Shown: positions 25,541-32,927 of the stretch, one piece after another | Numbering within the stretch: the first letter of the stretch is position 1 | How the letters are laid out: every line of letters begins with the position of its first letter | Source: Chloroflexota bacterium | GTDB taxonomy: Bacteria > Chloroflexota > Anaerolineae > Anaerolineales > Anaerolineaceae | Length of the DNA: 61,164 bases | Reading direction: 5' to 3' | NCBI GenBank assembly: GCA_029556265.1 | Contig: JAKQFH010000080.1 | Span: 1-61,164 of the forward strand | Made by a program: the position numbers and the translations under genes | The notes under the pieces: generated by a model | The model's input: the letters and a program-made list of their open reading frames with translations, nothing else | Database searches by the model: none | What the model was told of the DNA's origin: nothing

Positions 25541-25938
25541 GGGGATGCCAGGTCTCGACGGGAGAAGCTGGTTCCGGATTGCGAGCCGAGAGGTACCGAC
25601 CTCGATAAATCAGTACAAACAACAAGTGCCAAAAGCACAAACTACGCTACCCTTCCTCTCGCTGCATAAGCGGATGAAGGTAGCTGACCTCCAGAAGTGA
25701 GGTCGCGTCTCCTGAGGCCGTCCTTCCGGCCGGAATCAGTCAAGGCGTCATAAAAGCCGGAATGCTGTCAGGTGTGCCGTGAACCTGACCTAAGAGGGCT
25801 TTCGGGCTCAAGCGGATTGTCTGCGTAAAGTTTGGTCAGTTGACCTTTTCGCGGATGAAAATGAATAACTGACTACGCTCGTAGAGATTCGAGAGTCTAA
25901 TCTTTCGGACGCGGGTTCGACTCCCGCCATCTCCACCT
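25541..25938 (+). ncRNA. ssrA: transfer-messenger RNA (tmRNA)
   Basis: The 5' end GGGGATG pairs with CATCTCC near 25928-25934, forming the tRNA-like acceptor stem, and the T arm GGGTTCGACTCCC is present just before it. The tag frame starts with the resume codon GCC at 25628 and encodes AKSTNYATLPLAA followed by TAA at 25667. The LAA end is the usual degradation signal read by ClpXP-type proteases. The 3' end is A-CCT, so CCA is not encoded and must be added. tmRNA with SmpB rescues stalled ribosomes. It is expressed as a single gene between two terminators. Confidence 0.95.
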
Positions 25939-25939
25939 A

Positions 25940-25975
25940 AAAAGAAACCGGTTAAGCACGGTTTCTTTTTCTTTG
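25940..25975 (+). terminator. ssrA intrinsic terminator
   Basis: AAAGAAACCG and CGGTTTCTTT pair around an eight-base loop and are followed by T-rich sequence. It starts two bases after the tmRNA. Confidence 0.85.
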
Positions 25976-26026
25976 CTCTCAGAATGGGTTTTGCGCACAG
26001 GAATATTACGCGCTTTGTGACCGCTT

Positions 26027-28045
26027 TCAGGTAAGCATCTGCCTCAGGCTGTCTTCATCGAGGATGGGTATTCCCAATTCCAGCGCTTTGGCATATTTAG
26101 AACCCGGATTTTCGCCCAACAGCAGATAGTCCGTCTTTTTGCTGACTGAAGAGCTGATTGTTCCGCCGTGTTCCAGAATCAGCCGCTCTGCCTGCTCCCT
26201 GCTGAGGGTAGGCAGGGTGCCTGTAATCACAAAGGTTTTGCCTGCCAAAGCGCCCGATTGAGCGTTTTCTTTGGTTTCGTGTTCCTGAGGCCAGACTCCA
26301 TTCGCGCGCAGTTTTTGAAGCAGCTCCTGATTGTGGGGTTGGGCAAACCACCCTGTTATGGACGCGGCAATGCCCGGCCCAATACCTTCCAGGCTGGTCA
26401 GTTCATCCAACGACGCGCGGCTGAGGGCGTCCAGATTGAGGAACTGACGGGCAAGCTTGCGGGCTGCCACTTCTCCGACCCCGTGAATACCCAAGCCAAT
26501 GATGAGGCGTTCCAGCGGCTGTTGTTTGGAACTTTCAACCGCCTGCAGGAGGTTTTCGGCTTTTTTCTCTCCAAATTTATCCAGTTTCATCAACGCGTCC
26601 CGCTTCAATGTGTACAGGTCCGCGGCGGAGTTCACCAATCCGCTCTCCACGAGCTGCGCGACAATCTGAGAACCCAGCCCGGAGATATCCAACGCGCCGC
26701 GGGAGGCAAAGTTTTCGAGGTTGCGGACCAGCTGGGCCGGGCAGCTGCTGTTCACGCAGTAATATGCCACCTCTTCCGGCACCTTTTGAATAGGTGAACC
26801 GCACGAAGGGCATTCTCTTGGAATCTCAAAGGTTTTTTCGGTCCCATCGCGTTTTTCTGGCAGAGGGCCAAGTATATACGGGATGACTTCGCCGGCGCGT
26901 TTGAGGAGCACCTGGTCGCCAATGCGGATGTCTTTATCGCGGATGAAATCGAAGTTATGCAAGGTCGCCTGGCGCACTATCACCCCACCGATGCTGACCG
27001 GTTTAAGCACGGCCAAAGGAGTCAGCACCCCGGTTCTGCCCACGTTTACCTGGATATCCAGCAGCGTGGTCTCAACCTCCTGACCGGGATACTTGAAGGC
27101 CAGCGCGCCGCGAGGATCCTTGCCCGAAAAACCAAGCCGGCGGGAAAGCGCCTGGTCGTTAATTTTGATGACGATGCCGTCAGCGTCGTACGCCCAGGTG
27201 TGGCGGCTTAGCGCCTGCGCTTCGCAGATTTGGACCGCCTCCTCTATGTTATTCGCGTGCCAACGCAGAGGGTTGACCGGGAAGCCGAGTTTCATCAGGT
27301 AATCCAGAATTTCGCTTTGGGTGTTTGGCGTCTCTTCGGACGACTCCAGTATCTGATAGAGAAAAATCTTCAGGGGGCGTTTGGCTGTTACTGCCGGGTC
27401 CAGCTGGCGCAGTGAGCCAGCCGCGGTGTTGCGCGGGTTAAGATAGGTTTTCTCACCGCGCTGTTCAAGCTGCGCGTTCAGGCGCTCAAAATCATCCTTG
27501 AACATTATCGCTTCACCGCGCACAACCAGGCGGGCAGGCGCGTGCCCGCCGCCCATCACCGGGATGCGCAGCGGAAGCGTCGGGATAGTACGGAGGTTCT
27601 CGGTGACATCCTCGCCGACAAGCCCGTCCCCGCGAGTGGCGCCGAGTACGAAGCTGCCATTTTCATAAGTCAGCACCACCGTCAGCCCGTCAAGTTTGGG
27701 CTCCAGGACGTAATCCGCTCTGGCAACCGCCGGGTCGAGCCGCAAAATGCGTTCGTACCAATCCAGGGTATCCTGGCGGCCAAACCCATTGGCCAGGCTT
27801 TGGATTGGCGAAGGATGCTCAACCTTACGGAATTTATCCAGCGGCTGTCCGCCGCTGCGTTGGGTGGGGGAATCGGCCGTAATCAGCTCGGGGTGCGCGC
27901 TCTCCAACTCCTTCAGACGTTTGTACAGCTGGTCGTAGTCGTAATCACTGATTACCGGCGCGTCCAGGGTGTGATACAGGTAATTATGGTAATGAAGCTG
28001 TTCGCGGAGTGTTTCGATTTGTTGGCGGATTTCTTTTTCATCCAT
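26027..28045 (-). CDS. ligA: NAD-dependent DNA ligase LigA
   Basis: A 672-residue LigA with the full domain order. The Ia domain has YHNYLYHTLDAPVISDYDYDQLY. The adenylation domain has the active lysine in EPKLDG (Lys117). The OB fold is followed by a four-cysteine zinc finger (CPSCGSPIQ ... CVNSSCPAQ), helix-hairpin-helix repeats (GIHGVGEVAARKLA, LEGIGPGIAASI) and a C-terminal BRCT domain (LAGKTFVITGTLPTLSREQAERLI). The ATG at 28045 with GAGGTG upstream is preferred to a frame start at 28075. It seals nicks in replication and repair. It is apparently transcribed alone. Confidence 0.97.
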   Translation of the reverse strand: MDEKEIRQQIETLREQLHYHNYLYHTLDAPVISDYDYDQLYKRLKELESAHPELITADSPTQRSGGQPLDKFRKVEHPSPIQSLANGFGRQDTLDWYERILRLDPAVARADYVLEPKLDGLTVVLTYENGSFVLGATRGDGLVGEDVTENLRTIPTLPLRIPVMGGGHAPARLVVRGEAIMFKDDFERLNAQLEQRGEKTYLNPRNTAAGSLRQLDPAVTAKRPLKIFLYQILESSEETPNTQSEILDYLMKLGFPVNPLRWHANNIEEAVQICEAQALSRHTWAYDADGIVIKINDQALSRRLGFSGKDPRGALAFKYPGQEVETTLLDIQVNVGRTGVLTPLAVLKPVSIGGVIVRQATLHNFDFIRDKDIRIGDQVLLKRAGEVIPYILGPLPEKRDGTEKTFEIPRECPSCGSPIQKVPEEVAYYCVNSSCPAQLVRNLENFASRGALDISGLGSQIVAQLVESGLVNSAADLYTLKRDALMKLDKFGEKKAENLLQAVESSKQQPLERLIIGLGIHGVGEVAARKLARQFLNLDALSRASLDELTSLEGIGPGIAASITGWFAQPHNQELLQKLRANGVWPQEHETKENAQSGALAGKTFVITGTLPTLSREQAERLILEHGGTISSSVSKKTDYLLLGENPGSKYAKALELGIPILDEDSLRQMLT

Positions 28046-28116
28046 AAGCACCTCAAGCTTCAGTTTTGGTAGCAATTCCGGCGGGGTTTCCCAGCGTAAG
28101 CCTCAGGTCAAAAAAA

Positions 28117-28188
28117 TGTCCCCGGTGAGATTCGAACTCACATTACCGGCTTCGGAGGCCGATGCCTTCTCCATTAGGCCACGGGAAC
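28117..28188 (-). tRNA. tRNA-Arg (CCG)
   Basis: A 72-base cloverleaf on the minus strand: acceptor GTTCCCG/CGGGGAC with one G-U pair, D arm GCC...GGC, anticodon stem TCGGC/GCCGG around loop CTCCGAA (anticodon CCG), T arm GTGAG-TTCGAAT-CTCAC, discriminator A. CCA is not encoded. Confidence 0.93.
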
Positions 28189-28197
28189 AGTCTGCAT

Positions 28198-28203
28198 ATT
28201 ATA
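28198..28203 (-). promoter_or_regulatory. -10 of tRNA-Arg
   Basis: TATAAT on the minus strand, about ten bases before the tRNA 5' end. Confidence 0.5.
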
Positions 28204-28238
28204 CCTAAAAATCAAGTCCGCGCCTGAATAAAGCATCT

Positions 28239-28640
28239 TCAGAGCGCCAGCGCGCGCAGCATTTCGGGGTAGTGGTGAACCATTTCAGGGTGCTTTTCAA
28301 AACCCAACAAGGGGCGCCCGGCTCTGACCGGCACAATGTGGAAATGGAGGTGGAAAACTGTCTGGCGCGCCAATCTGCCGGAGTTGTTAAACAGGTGCAT
28401 ATTGTCAATTCCAAGCTTATCCTGGTATAAGCGCGCAACCTGCTTAATCGCCGCGCCGGTTTGGCAGAGGACTTCTTCCGGCACACTAAATAAATCCGGG
28501 TGGTGAGCCTTGGGGATTACCAGGGTGTGATACTCCATCACCGGTTCCAGGTCTAAAAACGCCAGGGCGTGCTCTGTTTCAAGCACTTTCCAACAAGGGA
28601 TTTCTCCCCTCACAATCCGGCAAAAAACACAATCATCCAT
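28239..28640 (-). CDS. HIT-family nucleotide hydrolase/transferase
   Basis: A 133-residue HIT protein. It begins MDDCVFCRIVRGEIPCWKVLE with a CxxC zinc pair, and has the histidine triad HLHFHIVP (HxHxH) near residue 97. Family members hydrolyse dinucleoside polyphosphates or aminoacyl/AMP conjugates. The ATG at 28640 is used; it overlaps the upstream radical-SAM-linked gene by 8 bases. The longer frame to 28730 lies inside that gene and lacks support. Confidence 0.92.
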   Translation of the reverse strand: MDDCVFCRIVRGEIPCWKVLETEHALAFLDLEPVMEYHTLVIPKAHHPDLFSVPEEVLCQTGAAIKQVARLYQDKLGIDNMHLFNNSGRLARQTVFHLHFHIVPVRAGRPLLGFEKHPEMVHHYPEMLRALAL

Positions 28641-29298
28641 TCTCACCCATCTCCTCAGAGTTGAAAAACAAGGCTGTGCGGCAAACCTGATAAGTTCCAG
28701 GAGCCAAACCCAACAAATTGAGCAGTTCATCCGGGCGCCCGTTCGCCTCTGGCGTGGATTTCATTTTTAAACAAAGTTCGGGAGCGCCCGGGCCCGGCGT
28801 CCATTCGGCCGAAAGCATAAGCTGCTTTAGGTCAACGCTCTTCGCGCGCCTGTGAATAGGAATAACCTCCTGCGAAAGCAACACCGCGAGCTTTCGCGCG
28901 GTCTCGGGGATGTCGATTTCGGGTAAAAAGCTTATCCGATATTCGGACGCCTTCAAGCTGGACTGCAAACTGGGCAGCTGGTTGGAAACAAACGCCACGT
29001 TCAGGACCGCGATATCCTTGGGAAGCGCGGATTTCAACTTCTGTTCCACCACGGCGGTGTCCAATTCCCCGTTCAACCAAAAATCAAGCAATTCTGCCCT
29101 GGAGGAAAACCCCAAAGGCAGGGCGCTGGCCAGGTTCAGGCGAACTTTGGGATTGAAACCCTGGCTGTAGCGCAGCGGAAGCCCGGACCGACGCAGCGCG
29201 CGTTCGAACAAACGCTGCAGGTCCAGATGTCCGGTAAAGCGCAGGTCGCCGTCCTTGGCAAAGCGCACGCGCACGCGAACAGGCTGAGCGCTGTTCAT
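28633..29298 (-). CDS. TIGR03936-family radical SAM-linked protein (DUF2344)
   Basis: A 221-residue protein with VRVRFAKDGDLRFTGHLDLQRLFERALRRSGLPLRYSQGFNPK at the N-terminus, the signature of the TIGR03936/DUF2344 family. In many bacteria this domain is fused to, or encoded next to, a TIGR03960 radical SAM protein. Here the two are separate genes that overlap by four bases (ATGA at 29295-29298). Function is not established; a link to RNA or ribosome processing is often suggested by neighbourhoods elsewhere. It overlaps the HIT gene by 8 bases. Confidence 0.9.
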   Translation of the reverse strand: MNSAQPVRVRVRFAKDGDLRFTGHLDLQRLFERALRRSGLPLRYSQGFNPKVRLNLASALPLGFSSRAELLDFWLNGELDTAVVEQKLKSALPKDIAVLNVAFVSNQLPSLQSSLKASEYRISFLPEIDIPETARKLAVLLSQEVIPIHRRAKSVDLKQLMLSAEWTPGPGAPELCLKMKSTPEANGRPDELLNLLGLAPGTYQVCRTALFFNSEEMGENG

Positions 29299-31169
29299 GG
29301 GCACCCCCAATAAGTTTCTGCTTCTGAAGGTCTCAGGCTGCCAAAGTTTTCCAGTATTCCACAGTTGTAACAGGTATTCCGGCAGTCCTCCCGGGTCTTA
29401 CCTGCCAGGCTCAGGCGCAGGTCGGTCAACAGAAAACGCTTGCTTACGCCGGTAGAGATATGGTCCCAGGGCAGAATTTCATCCAGGGCACGCTGCCGGC
29501 GGGTATAAAAATCGGGGTCAATCCCGCAGGACGCAAAGGCGTCCAACCAGGCCGTCAGGTTGAATCTTTCGGTCCACGCGTCCAGTTTCGCGCCGTTTTT
29601 CCAGGCTTGCAAGATGACCGCTCCCAGGCGGCGGTCCCCGCGCGAAAGCCAGCTTTCCAGCAGGGTCGAATCGGGCGGGTTATAACTCATTTTGATATCC
29701 GCTTTGCGGGTGCCCTCTTTGAGCAAATCAATCTTAGCCTGCAGAGACTGCGCTGCTTCAATGGAATACCACTGAAAAGGCGTGTGCGGTTTGGGGATGA
29801 AAGTGGCGATGCCCAGATGGATTCTGACCCGATTGCCCTTGATTGATTTACCGATACTTTTGATTTTGCGCGCCAGGTCCAGGATTGCCTGCACGTCTTC
29901 CATGCTTTCCTGGGGAAGGCCAATCATGAAGTACAGTTTCAGGCTCAGCCAGCCGTGCTCAAAGATGGTGCGGGCTGTCTCGAGGATGATTTCTTCGTCC
30001 AGCGGCTTGTTGATAATCGCGCGCATGCGTTCGGTCGCCGCTTCCGGCGCGAGCGTGAAACCACCACCGGGGCGCAAATCCCTGAGTTCATCCATCAGGT
30101 CCACGGAAAACGAGGCAATCCGCAGGGAAGGCAGGTTCACCTGGACGCGCGAATCCTTGAGTTTTTCGTACACGCCGCGAATAATGTCCAGAATGCGGGT
30201 ATGGTCGGAAGAAGAAAGCGAGAGCAAACCGACCTGTTCGTAGCCAGTGGCATCAAGCCCAGCCTGGACCGCTTCCAGGATTTCGTCAGGCGCGCGTTCA
30301 CGCACCGGGCGGTTAACCACGCCGGCGTGGCAAAAACGACAGCCGCGGGTGCAGCCGCGCATAAGCTCAACCGAAATCCGGTCGTGCACGGTTTCCACAT
30401 TAGGAACGAGGAATCGCGCAGGGGCTGGCGGCAGTTTGCCGACAATTCGCTTTTTTACCGGCAGCGCGACACCTTGCAGGACTGGGGAAACACGAGAAAG
30501 CGTGCCGTCATCATGATACGCCACCTCATAGAACCTGGGTACATATATACCGGGCACGCGCGCCAGAGCGTAGAACAGTTCTTCCCGCGAGCCGCCGCGC
30601 CGCTTCCAGTCCCGATGCGCCCGGGTAAAATCGAGGATAAGTTCTTCCCCCTCGCCAATTCCAAACGCGTCGAAAAAATCAGCCATGGGTTCAGGGTTGT
30701 AACATGCCTGTCCGCCCGCGATGATCAGGGGATGCTCGGGACCGCGGTCTTTGGCGAGGAGTGGTATACCGGCAAGGTCCAATATATTGAGCACATTCGT
30801 ATAGATTTGCTCATAGGGGAGCGTGAAGGCAAGGATATCGAATTGATTCAGCGGGGTTTTGGATTCCAAGGAGAACAAAGGAAGTCGATTTTCCCGCAAT
30901 TGGGCTTCCATATCCACCCAGGGGGCAAAGGCTCGCTCCGCCAAAACATCCGGTTGTTGGTTGAGGATGTCGTAGAGGATTGCCAGACCGAGATTGGGCT
31001 GACCAAGATCGTAGATATCCGGAAAAATCAGGGCGACGCGGGTATCCACGCTGTCCCAGGGTTTGCGTATCTGGTTGTGCTCTCCGCCGACGTAGCGGCC
31101 TGGTTTTTCAACCTGGAACAGCAGACGTTCCAAAGTATGGTTTATGGTTGACTTCTGAAGGGAATCCAT
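29295..31169 (-). CDS. TIGR03960-family B12-binding-like radical SAM protein
   Basis: A 624-residue protein. The N-terminal part (VALIFPDIYDLGQPNLGLAILYDILN) is B12-binding-like; the radical SAM motif is CTRGCRFC in the middle (MRGCTRGCRFCHAGVVNRPVRERAPDEI). The rest of the barrel contains FTLAPEAATERMRAIINK. This matches the TIGR03960 family of unknown function. It sits upstream of its usual partner TIGR03936 with an ATGA overlap, so the two are probably co-translated. Late cysteines (DCRNTCYNCG) may bind another metal centre. Confidence 0.92.
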   Translation of the reverse strand: MDSLQKSTINHTLERLLFQVEKPGRYVGGEHNQIRKPWDSVDTRVALIFPDIYDLGQPNLGLAILYDILNQQPDVLAERAFAPWVDMEAQLRENRLPLFSLESKTPLNQFDILAFTLPYEQIYTNVLNILDLAGIPLLAKDRGPEHPLIIAGGQACYNPEPMADFFDAFGIGEGEELILDFTRAHRDWKRRGGSREELFYALARVPGIYVPRFYEVAYHDDGTLSRVSPVLQGVALPVKKRIVGKLPPAPARFLVPNVETVHDRISVELMRGCTRGCRFCHAGVVNRPVRERAPDEILEAVQAGLDATGYEQVGLLSLSSSDHTRILDIIRGVYEKLKDSRVQVNLPSLRIASFSVDLMDELRDLRPGGGFTLAPEAATERMRAIINKPLDEEIILETARTIFEHGWLSLKLYFMIGLPQESMEDVQAILDLARKIKSIGKSIKGNRVRIHLGIATFIPKPHTPFQWYSIEAAQSLQAKIDLLKEGTRKADIKMSYNPPDSTLLESWLSRGDRRLGAVILQAWKNGAKLDAWTERFNLTAWLDAFASCGIDPDFYTRRQRALDEILPWDHISTGVSKRFLLTDLRLSLAGKTREDCRNTCYNCGILENFGSLRPSEAETYWGCP

Positions 31170-31177
31170 ACGCTGAG

Positions 31178-31954
31178 CTAAGCCTCGTAAGCTTTCCCGG
31201 CAATAACCGGATTTACCAGGCTGCCAATGCCATCGATGAAAATGGATATCTCATCGCCCGCCTGGAGAGACCCGACCCCGGCTGGCGTTCCGGTGAGAAT
31301 GACATCTCCCGGGTTGAGGGTCATTATTGAAGAGGCAAACAGGATGATTTGCTCAACATTGAAAAGCATATCGCGCGTAGAGCTCATCTGCCTGAGAATG
31401 CCGTTCACCCGGCAGGTAATCATCGCGTCGGCCGGATTAAGTTCTGTTTCTATCCAGGGACCTAAGGGGCAAAAGCTGTCAAAGCCTTTGGCGCGGGTCC
31501 ATTGCCCGTCTCTTTGCTGCAGGTCGCGCGCGGTCACGTCGTTCGCGATGGTATATCCATAAATCGCCTCCTGGACAGTTTCCGGCCGCAGCCAGCGGGA
31601 TTTCTTCCTGATTACCACCGCGAGTTCGGCTTCATGTTCCACGCGTTCCGATTGCGGCGGCAGAATAATCGGATCTCCACTGCGGATTAATGTGGAGCTT
31701 GGCTTAAGGAAGAGCAGCGGGATTTCGGGTGGAGTCTGGTTCATCTCCCGGATATGTTCTTCATAGTTGCGCCCCACGGCGATAATCTTGGACGGCGTGC
31801 AAGGAACCAACAGGCGGACCTGAGCGAGGGAAAATTCCGGGTCGTAGCGGCGGAATTCCCCAAACGGGTCGCCTTGGATTACGCCGACCTTATCTTCATC
31901 AATCCAGCCGTAGGACGCCTGGGTATGTTCAGTTTCAAAACGCACAATTTTCAT
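31178..31954 (-). CDS. fumarylacetoacetate hydrolase family protein
   Basis: A 258-residue FAH-fold enzyme. Motifs are KIIAVGRNYEEHIREM, EHEAELAVVI with the metal-binding Glu pair, GYTIANDVTARDLQ and GDVILTGTPAGVG. Such enzymes act on acylpyruvates, 2-keto-enol acids or oxaloacetate enol. The gene ends 8 bases before the radical SAM operon and may be its first gene. Its -10 (TATACA on the minus strand) ends six bases before the ATG, so the mRNA is predicted to be leaderless. It is divergent from tRNA-Val. Confidence 0.92.
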   Translation of the reverse strand: MKIVRFETEHTQASYGWIDEDKVGVIQGDPFGEFRRYDPEFSLAQVRLLVPCTPSKIIAVGRNYEEHIREMNQTPPEIPLLFLKPSSTLIRSGDPIILPPQSERVEHEAELAVVIRKKSRWLRPETVQEAIYGYTIANDVTARDLQQRDGQWTRAKGFDSFCPLGPWIETELNPADAMITCRVNGILRQMSSTRDMLFNVEQIILFASSIMTLNPGDVILTGTPAGVGSLQAGDEISIFIDGIGSLVNPVIAGKAYEA

Positions 31955-31960
31955 TTTTTG

Positions 31961-31968
31961 TGTATAAT
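31961..31968. promoter_or_regulatory. overlapping divergent -10 elements (tRNA-Val and FAH gene)
   Basis: The eight bases TGTATAAT hold TATAAT on the plus strand (31963-31968, for tRNA-Val, start near 31976) and TATACA on the minus strand (31966-31961, for the FAH gene, start at about 31954). The two promoters share four base pairs, so polymerase could not bind both at once. Confidence 0.55.
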
Positions 31969-31977
31969 TCCATCTCC

Positions 31978-32051
31978 GGGCGGATAGCTCAGTTGGTTAG
32001 AGCGCATCTTTTACACAGATGAGGTCGCAGGTTCGAGCCCTGTTCTGCCCA
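31978..32051 (+). tRNA. tRNA-Val (TAC)
   Basis: A 74-base cloverleaf: acceptor GGGCGGA/TCTGCCC, D arm GCTC...GAGC, anticodon loop TTTACAC (anticodon TAC), T arm GCAGG-TTCGAGC-CCTGT, discriminator A. CCA is not encoded. Confidence 0.95.
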
Positions 32052-32111
32052 TATTATTATTTAACTACCTCATTATATCAATGCTCTGCGGCAGCCTTGC
32101 TTGCGGGGGAA

Positions 32112-32927
32112 TCAATCCTCATAAAGAAGAGAATGTTCATCCTCATTGAAAAGATAAGTTTCTGAGAGGTAATCCTCCGGGCTCGCAGCCAGACCTGGCC
32201 GGTTGCAGTAACTCCGATACACACAAAAACGGCAGCGCTGAACATCATCCGTCCGGAGAAAATCCGGCGGTCGGGAGGCTGAGATATTTGCCATAAGGGA
32301 AAGCACGAACTCTCGGTCCTCAGCCAACCTATCCGCTCCGCAGGTCAGCACAAAAGGCTCATCCGGCTCGCTCACTTCCCAATAGAGCATAAACACAGCT
32401 GGCGCGGGCGCCCTCTCAAGCAGTTTATACTCCTCAACCAACACCAAGGGGAACACTTTACTTTGCAGCTGGGCTTCCAACCAGGCACGGGCTGGTTTCT
32501 TCCTGGAGGTCTTCCAATCGTATATGGTTAAGTGTTCCGCGTCCACTTGCAGAAGGTCATATTTGGCGCTGAGCGAAAAGCCGCCCAGACTGACCGTCAG
32601 GCTGTACTCCGGGTGCAGCTCGCCCGAAAGCCGCGGATATACGGACTTCCTAAAGAGTTCAAACCAACGGCAAACCCGGGCGTCCGGGTCGTTTTCCGCG
32701 CTGCGCACCAGGCTTTCCGCTGGAATTCCGAGCAGCAATTGGTGCACAAGCTGATGAAAACGCGCCCCAGCAGAGCGGTCCCTTTCGAAAGCCAGCATAT
32801 CGTTTGTGGCGGGTGCCGGCCAAAGGAAATGTTCAATATAGCGCAAATAAAACTGGTATTTGCAGTTCACAAAGGTCTGCAGGCTGGATTGCGTGAAGGT
32901 GAAATTGTCAGGAAGGAGGCTGGTCAT
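32112..32927 (-). CDS. PD-(D/E)XK nuclease with AddB-like iron-sulfur cysteines
   Basis: A 271-residue RecB-family nuclease. The fold motifs are visible: His58 in RFHQLVHQ, Asp124 in AKYDLLQV, and DWK (Asp137, Lys139). Four cysteines, Cys22 near the start and Cys232, Cys235 and Cys241 near the end, have the same C...CxxCxxxxxC arrangement that holds the 4Fe-4S cluster in the AddB nuclease domain and in Cas4. The ATG at 32927 follows AGGAAG and overlaps the helicase gene by 20 bases. With the two upstream genes it forms an apparent split AddAB enzyme. The longer frame to 33122 lies inside the helicase gene. Confidence 0.85.
   Translation of the reverse strand: MTSLLPDNFTFTQSSLQTFVNCKYQFYLRYIEHFLWPAPATNDMLAFERDRSAGARFHQLVHQLLLGIPAESLVRSAENDPDARVCRWFELFRKSVYPRLSGELHPEYSLTVSLGGFSLSAKYDLLQVDAEHLTIYDWKTSRKKPARAWLEAQLQSKVFPLVLVEEYKLLERAPAPAVFMLYWEVSEPDEPFVLTCGADRLAEDREFVLSLMANISASRPPDFLRTDDVQRCRFCVYRSYCNRPGLAASPEDYLSETYLFNEDEHSLLYED

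Noticed and set aside
29955-31151. 398-codon plus-strand frame
   Set aside because: Antisense to the TIGR03960 radical SAM gene; no family signature of its own.
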